A stretch of 64,000 nt of DNA from Promineifilum sp. (GTDB taxonomy: Bacteria > Chloroflexota > Anaerolineae > Promineifilales > Promineifilaceae), in the NCBI GenBank assembly GCA_020634335.1, contig JACKBY010000008.1, positions 96,304 to 160,303 on the forward strand, read 5' to 3'. The notes below the pieces were generated by a model. The model was not told where the DNA came from. It was given only the letters and a program-made list of their open reading frames with translations, and made no database searches. Of this stretch, positions 1 to 8,565 are shown piece after piece. Numbering within the stretch: position 1 is the stretch's first letter; every line of letters begins with the position of its first letter. The translations under genes and the position numbers were made by a program.

Positions 1-70
1 CCCGGATCAGTATCCCAGCAAACCGGAGGGGGGCGATTAAAAAGCGGGCAGCGGACAGCGAGAACACTAT

Positions 71-91
71 CCACTTACCACTAACCACTGA
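71..91. repeat. degenerate heptamer tandem repeat
   Basis: Three adjacent 7-base units of the form CCACTNA lie directly before the first start codon. No ribosome-binding site is visible there. The rest of 1-96 shows nothing I recognise. It resembles short intergenic tandem repeats of other filamentous bacteria, but its function is unknown. Confidence 0.5.
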
Positions 92-96
92 ACACT

Positions 97-1947
97 ATGG
101 ACGAACACGATTACATCATTGAGGAACGCGACTCGGTCGTCATCCGCTTTGCCGGCGACTCCGGCGACGGTATGCAGTTGACCGGCACCCAATTTACCAA
201 CACGTCGGCCGTCTTTGGCAACGACGTCAGCACGATGCCCGACTTTCCGGCCGAAATTCGCGCCCCGACGGGCACATTGGCCGGCGTCAGCGGCTTCCAG
301 GTCAACTTCTCCAATCGCGACATCCTGACGCCCGGCGACGCGGCCCAGATTCTGGTCGCCATGAACCCGGCGGCCCTCAAGGCCAGCCTGGCCGACGTGG
401 AAAGCCACGGCACGATCATCATCAACACCGATGCTTTCTCCCAGGCCAATCTGCGCAAGGCCGGTTATGAGGCCGACCCGCGCCAGGATGGCTCGCTAAA
501 AGAGTATCAAATCATCGAAGTGCCGCTCACCTCGCTCAACCGCGAGGCGCTGAAGGACATCGAGGGCTTGTCGACCAAGGAAAAGGATCGCTCGCAAAAT
601 TTCTTTGCCCTCGGACTGGCGTTCTGGATGTTCGACCGCTCGCTGGACGTGACCATTGATTGGGTCAACAAGAAATTCGCCAAGAACCTGCCCGTGCGTG
701 ACGGCAATATCCGCTCGTTGCAGACCGGCTATAACTTTGGCGACACAAGCCGCATCTTCCAGCACCGCTATCGCATCCGCCCCGCCACACTGCCGGCGGG
801 CACCTATCGCAAGGTCACGGGCAATAGCGCCCTGGCTATGGGCTTCGTCACCGCCGCGCGCAAGATGGGCAAGCCGCTTTTCTACGGCACGTATCCTATC
901 ACCCCGGCCAGCGACATCCTCCACGCCCTGGCTCCGCTGCGCAATTTCGACGTGCGCACCTTCCAGGCCGAGGACGAGATCGCGGCGATGGGGTCGGTCA
1001 TCGGCGCGGCTTTTGGCGGCGCGTTGGCCGTCACCGGCACCAGCGGCCCGGGCATCGCCCTCAAGAGCGAGGGCATGAACCTGGCGGTGGCCCTGGAGCT
1101 GCCGATGGTCATCGTCAACGTGCAGCGCGGCGGCCCCAGCACCGGCCTGCCGACCAAGGTCGAGCAGTCAGACTTGCTGCAAGCCATGTACGGCCGCAAC
1201 GGCGAAAGTCCCATGGCTATCCTGGCTCCCAGCAGCCCATCCGACTGCTTCGACATCGCCATCGAGGCTTGCCGCTTTGCCGTGCGCACGATGAGTCCGG
1301 TCATGATCTTGTCCGATGGCTTCCTGGCTAACAGCTCAGAGCCATGGATGATCCCCGACTCGGCCGACATCGCGCCCATCGCCTATAGCCATCCCCAGGG
1401 TAACGGCGACGGGGCCTTCCTGGCCTACCAGCGCGACCCGGAGACACTGGCCCGGCCGTGGGCATTGCCCGGAACGCCGGACCTGGAGCACCGTATCGGC
1501 GGCCTGAGCAAGGCCCCGGTGACCGGCAATGTCTCCTATAATCCGCTGCACCATGAGCAAATGGTCCACGACCGGGCGGAAAAAATCGCCCGGCTGGCCG
1601 AGATCATCCCCGAGCAGACGGTTTTCGGGCCGGAAGAGGGCCAACTGTTGCTGCTAAGCTGGGGTGGGACGTATGGTGCGGTGCGCTCGGCCGTGGCCCA
1701 GGCCCAGCGGCGCGGCCAATCGGTGGCCCACGCCCATTTGCGCTACCTGAACCCGTTCCCGCGCAATCTGCGCGACCTCCTCAGCCGCTACCGGCAGGTG
1801 ATCGTGCCCGAACTGAACGGCGGGCAACTGGCCTTCTTGCTGCGTGGGCGCTATGCACTGAACATTCAATCCTACACCAAGCTCCACGGCCGTCCTTTCA
1901 CCATCGGCGAGATCAGCGCCAAGATCGAGCAGGCACTGGAAAAATGA
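97..1947 (+). CDS. korA: 2-oxoacid:ferredoxin oxidoreductase, alpha subunit (gamma-alpha fusion)
   Basis: This is the large subunit of a CoA-dependent 2-oxoacid (probably 2-oxoglutarate) ferredoxin oxidoreductase. The enzyme decarboxylates the 2-oxoacid to acyl-CoA in the cytoplasm and reduces ferredoxin. The 616 residues begin with a gamma-type domain (about 12-190, with the motif GDSGDGMQ). The pyrimidine-binding alpha domain follows, with YPITP near residue 267 and GPSTGLPT near 347, both typical of KorA-type subunits. Length fits fused gamma-alpha proteins. The matching beta gene starts 94 bases downstream. The substrate cannot be fixed from sequence alone; 2-oxoglutarate is inferred from the GPSTGLPT class. 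The start is the first ATG, without a clear ribosome-binding site. Confidence 0.93.
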   Translation: MDEHDYIIEERDSVVIRFAGDSGDGMQLTGTQFTNTSAVFGNDVSTMPDFPAEIRAPTGTLAGVSGFQVNFSNRDILTPGDAAQILVAMNPAALKASLADVESHGTIIINTDAFSQANLRKAGYEADPRQDGSLKEYQIIEVPLTSLNREALKDIEGLSTKEKDRSQNFFALGLAFWMFDRSLDVTIDWVNKKFAKNLPVRDGNIRSLQTGYNFGDTSRIFQHRYRIRPATLPAGTYRKVTGNSALAMGFVTAARKMGKPLFYGTYPITPASDILHALAPLRNFDVRTFQAEDEIAAMGSVIGAAFGGALAVTGTSGPGIALKSEGMNLAVALELPMVIVNVQRGGPSTGLPTKVEQSDLLQAMYGRNGESPMAILAPSSPSDCFDIAIEACRFAVRTMSPVMILSDGFLANSSEPWMIPDSADIAPIAYSHPQGNGDGAFLAYQRDPETLARPWALPGTPDLEHRIGGLSKAPVTGNVSYNPLHHEQMVHDRAEKIARLAEIIPEQTVFGPEEGQLLLLSWGGTYGAVRSAVAQAQRRGQSVAHAHLRYLNPFPRNLRDLLSRYRQVIVPELNGGQLAFLLRGRYALNIQSYTKLHGRPFTIGEISAKIEQALEK

Positions 1948-1960
1948 GTAGAAAAAACCC

Positions 1961-2018
1961 GGGACGCGAAGGTGTGGAAACGCAGAGAGAAATATTTGTT
2001 ATTGTATCCTCGCGTCCC
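1961..2018. repeat. imperfect hairpin between korA and korB
   Basis: A 9-base arm GGGACGCGA (1961-1969) pairs with TCGCGTCCC (2010-2018) around an AT-rich loop of about 40 bases. There is no U-tract, so it is not a clear terminator. It may be an attenuating RNA fold or the remnant of an interspersed repeat. Confidence 0.4.
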
Positions 2019-2041
2019 TGCGTTGATCTCTGGAAATAACC

Positions 2042-3592
2042 ATGACAATCGATACCATTCCCCTTCCCCAATTAACCCGGCAGGATTTCATGTCCGACCA
2101 GACGGTGCGCTGGTGCCCCGGCTGCGGCGACTACGCCATTCTGGCGACGGTGCAAAAGGTGTTGCCCGAACTGGGTATCCCGCGCGAAAACATCGTGTTC
2201 ATCTCCGGCATCGGCTGCTCCAGCCGCTTCCCCTACTACATGAACACCTACGGCATACACAGCATCCACGGCCGCGCGCCGACGCTGGCGACGGGTCTGG
2301 CCATTGCCAATCCCGACCTGTCGATCTGGGTCATCACCGGCGACGGCGACGGCTTGTCCATCGGCGGCAACCATTTACTCCATGCCTTGCGGCGCAACGT
2401 GAATCTGAATATCATCCTGTTCAATAACCGCATCTACGGACTGACCAAAGGCCAATACTCGCCCACCTCGCGCGTCGGTGCCAAAACCAAGTCTTCGCCC
2501 ATGGGGACGATTGAGCATCCTATCAATCCCATCGGGCTGGCGCTGGCGGCCGAGGCGTCGTTCGTGGCGCGCTCCATCGATGCCCACACCCAACACCTGG
2601 GCGAAGTCCTGTTACAGGCAGCCAATCACGTCGGTTCGTCTTTTGTCGAGGTCTATCAGAATTGCGTCATCTTCAACCCCAACGAATGGGTCGGGCTGGA
2701 TGACCGGCGCACGCGCGACGACAACATCCTCTATCTGGAGCATGGCAAGCCGATGGTCTTCGGCAAGAACCACGACCGCGGCATCCGTCTGAACGGCTTC
2801 ACGCCGGAGGTGGTCGATCTAAGCGACGGTGTCACTGAGACTGATCTGGTCATCCACGACGCCGAATCGACTGAACTGGGCTACATCCTGAGCAATATGG
2901 AATACCCCACGCCCATGGGCGTCTTTCGCCGCATGACCGACCGCCCAACCTACACCGACGGGCTGATGGGCCAGATCGCCGAGGCGCAGACGAAGCGCGG
3001 CGTGGGAAACCTGGATGAGCTTTACCGCGCGGCCGATCTGTGGACGGTTGTGCCCAAAGAGCAGGACGAGCCGATCGAGTCCCACATCTCCGGCCGCATG
3101 GCTGACGAGCTGGACGACGAGTACGTCGACCGGCTGGCCTTCGGCGAGGAGCCCGCGGCCACGACCGATTTACAGGAGCGACTGGCCGAAGAGACCGTTG
3201 AGGCGCTGGCCGCCCACGCGCCGGTCGAGGTCGATGTCCACACGTCTCTGGCCAAGGCCATCCGGCAGATGAACACCCACAATATCGGCTGTGTCATGGT
3301 GACCGACGAAAACGACCACCTGATCGGTATCTTCACCGAGCGGGATGTGGTGATGCGCGTGGCCGGACTGGCGGACGATCTGGCCGCGGCCACCGTTGGG
3401 CAATACATGACTCCCGATCCGGTGGCCGTCCGCGCCGACCTGCCCATCGCCCACGCGTTGCATCTGATGTCGCTCTACGGCTTCCGCCACTTGCCGCTGG
3501 TCGACGATGACAACCGGCCCACCGGCATCATCTCGTTCCGCGACGTGGTGCGGCACTTGCACGGCGTCGTCAAGGGAACGCCCGCCGATTAA
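2042..3592 (+). CDS. korB: 2-oxoacid:ferredoxin oxidoreductase, beta subunit with C-terminal CBS pair
   Basis: This is the thiamine-diphosphate and 4Fe-4S binding beta subunit that partners the preceding alpha subunit. The cluster motif CPGC is at residues 25-28, with further cysteines in GIGCSS (about 60) and QNC (about 207). The ThDP/Mg motif GDGDG is near residue 100. The usual beta subunit is about 290-350 residues; this one has 516. Residues about 397-510 form two CBS repeats (NIGCVMV...GIFTERDVV and HLPLVDDD...GIISFRDVV), which normally bind adenine nucleotides. Nucleotide control of the enzyme is therefore a reasonable inference. No rearrangement or frameshift is visible at the fusion. 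Confidence 0.92.
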   Translation: MTIDTIPLPQLTRQDFMSDQTVRWCPGCGDYAILATVQKVLPELGIPRENIVFISGIGCSSRFPYYMNTYGIHSIHGRAPTLATGLAIANPDLSIWVITGDGDGLSIGGNHLLHALRRNVNLNIILFNNRIYGLTKGQYSPTSRVGAKTKSSPMGTIEHPINPIGLALAAEASFVARSIDAHTQHLGEVLLQAANHVGSSFVEVYQNCVIFNPNEWVGLDDRRTRDDNILYLEHGKPMVFGKNHDRGIRLNGFTPEVVDLSDGVTETDLVIHDAESTELGYILSNMEYPTPMGVFRRMTDRPTYTDGLMGQIAEAQTKRGVGNLDELYRAADLWTVVPKEQDEPIESHISGRMADELDDEYVDRLAFGEEPAATTDLQERLAEETVEALAAHAPVEVDVHTSLAKAIRQMNTHNIGCVMVTDENDHLIGIFTERDVVMRVAGLADDLAAATVGQYMTPDPVAVRADLPIAHALHLMSLYGFRHLPLVDDDNRPTGIISFRDVVRHLHGVVKGTPAD

Positions 3593-3690
3593 CGATTGCG
3601 GCGAGACATGCTCGCCAATTACCGGAAATTTTCATGGGCTGTGGCGGGCCTCGCCAAGCTCTATGGTGGTCTTGAAGGAGAAGCACGAAC

Positions 3691-5703
3691 ATGAGTACCG
3701 GATTGATTGAGGGACAAGCGCTCGCAAACCCCGACGGGGCCGCCGCGGACCTGATCATCAATGACTTTTCTATCGTCGTGGCGACGGCCAACGGCACCGG
3801 CAGCCAGACGTCGAACCTGGCGATCCTGCGCGCCCTGTTCAAGATGGGCATTCCTGTCAACGGCAAGAATATCTTCCCGTCCAACATTCAGGGCTTGCCG
3901 ACCTGGTATCACATCCGCGCCAGCCGTGACGGTTATACCGCTCGCCGGCACACGTCGGAGATTCTGGTAGCTTTCAATCAGGCCACGGTCATCCAGGATA
4001 TTCAAGCACTGCCGCCGGGGGGCATTTGTATCTACAACGGCGATTGGCGCTCGATCCCCCAGCGCGACGACATCACCTACTATGCTGTGCCGGTCAACGA
4101 GTTCGTGCGCGCGGCTGATCTCAAAGAAAAGAAGCTGCGGGATTACATCGCCAACATGGTCTACGTCGGCGCGCTGGCCTATTTGCTGGAGATTCCGCTG
4201 GAGAAGCTTGATGAGGCGTTGATGTTCCTGTTCAGGGGCAAGCGCCGTACTGTTGACAGCAACATGGGCGTCGTGCGCGCCGCCTACGAATGGTCGGCCG
4301 CCAATCTGGCCCAGGACCACCCCTATCGCGTCGCGCCAATGAACGAGACCGAAGGGCAGATCATGATGACCGGCAACGAGGCGGCCGCGCTGGGGGCCGT
4401 GTTCGGCGGCGTCACCTTCGCCGCCTGGTATCCTATCACGCCATCCACCAGCGTCATTGACGCGCTGAACGACTATCTGGGACAACTTCGCCGCGACCCG
4501 GCGACGGGCGAGGCGACCTACGCCGTGGTGCAGGCCGAGGACGAATTATCGGCCATCGGCATGGTCATCGGCGCGGGCTATGCCGGCGCGCGGGCCATGA
4601 CGGCCACCAGCGGCCCCGGCATCTCGCTCATGGCCGAATTCGTCGGGCTGGGCTACTTTGCCGAAGTGCCGGCGGTCATCTGGGATATCCAGCGCGTCGG
4701 CCCCAGCACCGGCCTGCCGACCCGCACCAGCCAGGGCGACATCCTCTTTACCTATTATTTGGGCCACGGCGACACGAAGAACGTCATCCTGCTGCCCTCT
4801 TCCTTGCGCGAGTGCTTCGATTTCGGCTACATGGCGTTCGACCTGGCCGATACGCTCCAAACGCCGGTCTTCGTGCTCAGCGATCTGGACCTGGGCATGA
4901 ACAACTGGATGTCGGAGCCGTTCGCGTACCCGGCCGAGCCGCTCAAGCGCGGCAAGGTGCTGACGGCCGAAGATGTGGCCGACCGCGGATTTGCCCGCTA
5001 CAAGGACATCGACGGGGATGGTATCGCCTATCGCACGCTGCCCGGCAACGAGCACCCGCTGGCGGCTTACTTCGCGCGCGGCACCGGCCACAATGATGCC
5101 GCCGTCTACAGCGAGCGACCCGACGACTGGAAGAACAACATGGCCCGCCTGGCGCGCAAGTTCGACACGGCGCGGTTGCTGGTTCCGGGCCCGGTTATCG
5201 ACGAACCCGAGGGCGCGCAGATCGGCATCATCGCTTACGGCACGACCCGCCCGGCCATCGACGAGGCGCGCGACCGGTTGACGGCCGACGGCCTTGTTAC
5301 AAGCTACATGCGGCTGCGCGCCTTGCCGATCAACGATGAGGTCGAGGCGTTCATCGCCCGGCACGACCACGTCTACGTCGTCGAGCTGAACCGCGACGGC
5401 CAGATGCACACGCTGCTGAGCTCGGAGCTCCCGGAGCTAGCCACGCGGCTGGAATCGCTGGCCTTGCTGGACGGCATGCCCCTGACAGCGCGCTGGGTGG
5501 TCGAGGCGATCACGGCCGTCGAAGAGGATCGGCCGCGCCGCCGTTCGGCCAACGGCCGGGGCCGGCGCGGCGCGACGGAGCTTGATCTGTCCGGCAACGG
5601 CTCGATGTCGCCCGGCAACGACATGCCGCGCGGCGACAGCGGTCTGACAGATATGGGCCACGACGGGCACAATCGGGAAGTGATTGTAGAAGAGATGGAG
5701 TGA
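3691..5703 (+). CDS. 2-oxoacid:ferredoxin oxidoreductase, alpha subunit (second copy)
   Basis: This is a second gamma-alpha fused subunit, distinct in sequence from the first. The gamma-type domain (about 20-200) carries ATANGTGSQTSN in place of the GDSGDG form. The alpha domain follows, with YPITPSTS near 247 and GPSTGLPT near 337. The last 55 residues or so are an Arg/Gly-rich then acidic tail that looks disordered and is absent from the first copy. A good ribosome-binding site (GAAGGAG) precedes the ATG. It lies in the same orientation and run as the other three subunit genes, so the four are probably co-transcribed. Substrate is unknown; pyruvate, 2-oxoglutarate or a branched-chain 2-oxoacid are all possible. 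Confidence 0.9.
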   Translation: MSTGLIEGQALANPDGAAADLIINDFSIVVATANGTGSQTSNLAILRALFKMGIPVNGKNIFPSNIQGLPTWYHIRASRDGYTARRHTSEILVAFNQATVIQDIQALPPGGICIYNGDWRSIPQRDDITYYAVPVNEFVRAADLKEKKLRDYIANMVYVGALAYLLEIPLEKLDEALMFLFRGKRRTVDSNMGVVRAAYEWSAANLAQDHPYRVAPMNETEGQIMMTGNEAAALGAVFGGVTFAAWYPITPSTSVIDALNDYLGQLRRDPATGEATYAVVQAEDELSAIGMVIGAGYAGARAMTATSGPGISLMAEFVGLGYFAEVPAVIWDIQRVGPSTGLPTRTSQGDILFTYYLGHGDTKNVILLPSSLRECFDFGYMAFDLADTLQTPVFVLSDLDLGMNNWMSEPFAYPAEPLKRGKVLTAEDVADRGFARYKDIDGDGIAYRTLPGNEHPLAAYFARGTGHNDAAVYSERPDDWKNNMARLARKFDTARLLVPGPVIDEPEGAQIGIIAYGTTRPAIDEARDRLTADGLVTSYMRLRALPINDEVEAFIARHDHVYVVELNRDGQMHTLLSSELPELATRLESLALLDGMPLTARWVVEAITAVEEDRPRRRSANGRGRRGATELDLSGNGSMSPGNDMPRGDSGLTDMGHDGHNREVIVEEME

Positions 5704-5825
5704 AGAAGGGCTAGTGGAGCGGTAAGCAGTATGATAGTAGACCGTGACATTTAGTGTTAGGGCATCTACCTGAGTACCGGTTACCGGCTACATTGCACGT
5801 ATTAAGCACAAGACGGAGCATGACA

Positions 5826-6872
5826 ATGACGGATACGACGACACCACGCGCGGGACGGGTCAATGCCATCGGCCTGGCGCAAACAGATTACAAAGGGCTG
5901 CCCTCGACGCTGTGTCAGGGTTGCGGCCACAACTCCATCGCCAATCAGATCGTCCAGGTCGCCTACGAACTGAACGTGCGCCCGGCGGAGATGCTGAAGT
6001 TGAGCGGCATCGGCTGCTCCAGCAAATCGCCGGCCTATTTCCTGGGCCAGAGTTTCGGCTTCAACGGGCTGCACGGCCGCATGCCCTCGCTGGCGACCGG
6101 CGCGCTGATGGGCAATCATACCATGCGGGCTATCGCCGTCAGCGGCGACGGCGACTCGGCCAGCATCGGCCTGGGACAGTTCAAGCACGTCCTGCGGCGC
6201 AACGTGCGCATGGTCTACATCGTGGAGAACAACGGCGTCTACGGCTTGACCAAGGGGCAGTTTTCGGCCACGGCGGACGAGGGCCAGGAGCTTAAGTACG
6301 CGGGGACGAACGAGTTCCCGCCCATCGATATCTGCATGGAAGCCATCCTGGCCGGCTGCGGCTTTGTGGCCCGCTCCTTCTCCGGCGATGCCCAACAGGT
6401 GCGCGAACTGATGAAGGCGGCGCTGAGCCATGGCGGCACGGCTGTGCTCGACATCATCAGCCCCTGTGTGGCCTTCAACAACGCGGATACCTCGACCAAG
6501 AGTTACCACTACGGCAAGGAGCACGAGATACCGCTGCACGGCATCGGCTTCGTGCCCAGCGAAGAGGAGATCGAGATCGAGGCTTATGATCCCGGTGAGT
6601 TGCGCGTCGTGGAGATGCACGACGGCTCATGGGTCAAGCTGCGCAAGCTGGAGGCGGATTATGATCCCACCGACCGCATGGGAGCGATGCATCGCCTGCA
6701 GTGGGCGCAGGAGAATCAGGAGTTAATCACCGGCCTGGTCTACTACGACGGTTCGCGGCCCAGTCTGGCTGAATCGAGCCGGCTGGGCGACACGCCGCTC
6801 AACGCGCTGGACGAGTCGCGGGTGCGGCCGGGGCGGGAAGCGCTGGCCGGGTTAATGGATGGCTTGATGTAA
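5826..6872 (+). CDS. 2-oxoacid:ferredoxin oxidoreductase, beta subunit (second copy)
   Basis: This is the partner beta subunit of the second alpha chain. It has the cluster motif CQGCG near residue 29, GIGCSS near 60, and the ThDP motif GDGDS near 107. At about 348 residues it has the normal length and lacks the CBS pair of its paralogue. The reading frame is open further upstream, but GGAG at 5815-5818 is 7 bases from the ATG at 5826 and only 1 base from the ATG at 5820, so I chose 5826. A strong hairpin follows the stop codon, so this is probably the last gene of the operon. Confidence 0.92.
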   Translation: MTDTTTPRAGRVNAIGLAQTDYKGLPSTLCQGCGHNSIANQIVQVAYELNVRPAEMLKLSGIGCSSKSPAYFLGQSFGFNGLHGRMPSLATGALMGNHTMRAIAVSGDGDSASIGLGQFKHVLRRNVRMVYIVENNGVYGLTKGQFSATADEGQELKYAGTNEFPPIDICMEAILAGCGFVARSFSGDAQQVRELMKAALSHGGTAVLDIISPCVAFNNADTSTKSYHYGKEHEIPLHGIGFVPSEEEIEIEAYDPGELRVVEMHDGSWVKLRKLEADYDPTDRMGAMHRLQWAQENQELITGLVYYDGSRPSLAESSRLGDTPLNALDESRVRPGREALAGLMDGLM

Positions 6873-6880
6873 ATCATTGG

Positions 6881-6921
6881 GCCGAGAAGCCGGGTTTTTC
6901 TGAAAAACCCGGCTTCTCGGC
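6881..6921. terminator. perfect 19-bp hairpin, likely bidirectional terminator
   Basis: The arms 6881-6899 and 6903-6921 are perfectly complementary around a 3-base loop. The hairpin starts 9 bases after the second beta-subunit stop codon, between convergent genes. The stem itself contains T5 and A5 runs. Sequences of this type also occur as dispersed elements in filamentous bacteria, so it may be a repeat that was recruited as a terminator. Confidence 0.75.
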
Positions 6922-7009
6922 TTGCTGTTTATAGCGGCTCTATTCCACGGTCCAAAAAATCTATCGGTATTCGGCCTGTTCGTCGAACACGCCACGAAGG
7001 CCCATAACA

Positions 7010-7039
7010 AAGGCCCGGCGTTTTGGGTCGCCGAGCCTT
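7010..7039 (-). terminator. hairpin downstream of the FKBP gene
   Basis: The 11-base arms 7010-7020 and 7029-7039 pair with one G-U wobble when read on the minus strand. It lies 30 bases past the FKBP stop codon and is followed by a short T-rich stretch. Confidence 0.55.
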
Positions 7040-7069
7040 GTAATGATATAAAACTACTTGTCGGGTCGC

Positions 7070-8383
7070 TTACTCCGCCGGCGCCGGCTGCGCGTCCAGC
7101 AGTTCAACCTCAAAGACGAGCGTCGCCCCGGGCGGGATCGCGCCGGAGCCGGTGTCACCGTAGGCCAGGTCGGACGGGATGACCAGTTGGCGGATGCCGC
7201 CGACCTTCATGCCCACGAGGCCCTCATCCCAGCCGGGGATGACCGCGCCGGTGCCCAGCGTGAACGGGAACGGGAAGCCACTGTCGAGCGAGCTGTCGAA
7301 CTTTATATTGTTGGTCAGCCAGCCGGTGTAGTTGACGGTTACGGCGCTGCCGGCCTCGGCCGTCGCCCCGTCGCCCTCAACGATGTCATAGTACTTCAGC
7401 CCGCTGGTGGTCACGGTGAAGTCCTCTTCGGAGATTTCCGTCGGCAGCACCAGTGGTTTCACTTCCACCAGTTCGACTTCCATGATGAGCGTCGCGTTGG
7501 GTGGAATGCGGCCGCCGCCCTGCTCGCCCAGCGCCAGGTCGGGCGGGATCACCAGATAGCGCTTGCCGCCGGGTTTCATCGTCGAGACGCCCTCGTTCCA
7601 GCCGGGGAAGACGCCCTGCTCGCTGCCCAACGTAAAGGTCAGCGGTTCGCCGACGGTGACCGACGAAGCGATGTACTCTGCGCCGTCCTGTAACCAGGCC
7701 CAGTACTCGATGACCACATCCTGACCGGCCACCGGCATCTCGCCTTCGCCTTCCACGATGTCGTAGTATTTGAGACCGCTATCGGTTTCCGTAAGATCGG
7801 CCGGGTCCACGTCCGTGGGTACGGGCGGGGGGGTGACCGTCAGCAAATCCACGTCCATGATGATCGTCGCATTGGCCGGAATTACCCCACCCGCGCCCTC
7901 CTCGCCGAAGGCCAAATCGGGCGGAATCGTCAGCCGCGCCTTGCCGCCCTCCTTGATGAGCAGCAGTCCTTCCAGCCAGCCGGGGAACAGGTCTGTTTCC
8001 GTGGCCGTGGCGGTGATCGGCGCACCCTCGCTCACGGTATCGGCAAATATGGTGCCGTCCTCCAACATGCCGAGGATGTTCATCGTCACCAGATCACCCA
8101 CCTGGGGCGTAGGGCCGTTGCCTTCTCGCATTTCGGTGACCCGCAAACCACTGTCGGTCACGGTGACCGGCCCATTGGCTTCCTCGATGCCGGGCGGCAA
8201 TTCAACCGTTCCGTCCGTCGCTGATTCTTCAGCGCCGGTTCCGGTTTCGGTCTGCTCGGCCCCGCCCGCCTCGCGCGTCATTTCGTCGGCCTGTTCCGTG
8301 GAAACGGCCGGGCCGCAAGCGACCATCATTAACAAGATCATGAGCAAAGTCGCCCACGTGGATACCGCAAATCTCTTCTTCAT
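7070..8383 (-). CDS. lipoprotein with three FKBP-type peptidyl-prolyl isomerase domains
   Basis: This is a predicted extracytoplasmic prolyl isomerase for folding exported proteins. The N-terminus has a signal peptide ending in a lipobox (LMMVAC, Cys near residue 23), then an acidic, Thr/Glu-rich linker to about residue 65. Three FKBP domains follow at about 75-185, 200-310 and 325-432. Each has the family pattern: VxVxYxG-like strand, FPGW or IPGW, then a GGxRxLxIPxxLAxG segment and IPPxATLxFxVELL. In domain 1 the first strand is altered (VTMNILGML) and the pocket may be weaker. Most bacterial FKBPs have one domain; three in tandem is unusual. It is transcribed divergently from the next gene. 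Confidence 0.9.
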   Translation of the reverse strand: MKKRFAVSTWATLLMILLMMVACGPAVSTEQADEMTREAGGAEQTETGTGAEESATDGTVELPPGIEEANGPVTVTDSGLRVTEMREGNGPTPQVGDLVTMNILGMLEDGTIFADTVSEGAPITATATETDLFPGWLEGLLLIKEGGKARLTIPPDLAFGEEGAGGVIPANATIIMDVDLLTVTPPPVPTDVDPADLTETDSGLKYYDIVEGEGEMPVAGQDVVIEYWAWLQDGAEYIASSVTVGEPLTFTLGSEQGVFPGWNEGVSTMKPGGKRYLVIPPDLALGEQGGGRIPPNATLIMEVELVEVKPLVLPTEISEEDFTVTTSGLKYYDIVEGDGATAEAGSAVTVNYTGWLTNNIKFDSSLDSGFPFPFTLGTGAVIPGWDEGLVGMKVGGIRQLVIPSDLAYGDTGSGAIPPGATLVFEVELLDAQPAPAE

Positions 8384-8529
8384 TGGTTACGTTTCAAAGC
8401 TCCTTCTAAATGGGAAACTCCATTGACCGAGGACGTAAAGCCGGCCAACATAATGAATAGGCCTGTTAATATTATCTTTGCCCGCCCGCCCGCGCCACTT
8501 TCCCCCAGCCCTTTCTCAGATTGGGCAAG

Positions 8530-8557
8530 TTGTGTACTGTCTGGCGATGCTTATAAT
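8530..8557 (+). promoter_or_regulatory. sigma-70-like promoter, near-leaderless start
   Basis: TTGTGT (8530-8535), a 16-base spacer and a consensus TATAAT (8552-8557) precede the ATG at 8566. Transcription would start about 1-2 bases before the start codon, and no ribosome-binding site is present. The rest of the 182-base divergent gap (8384-8565) shows no other clear element. Confidence 0.6.
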
Positions 8558-8565
8558 CAGAGCTC

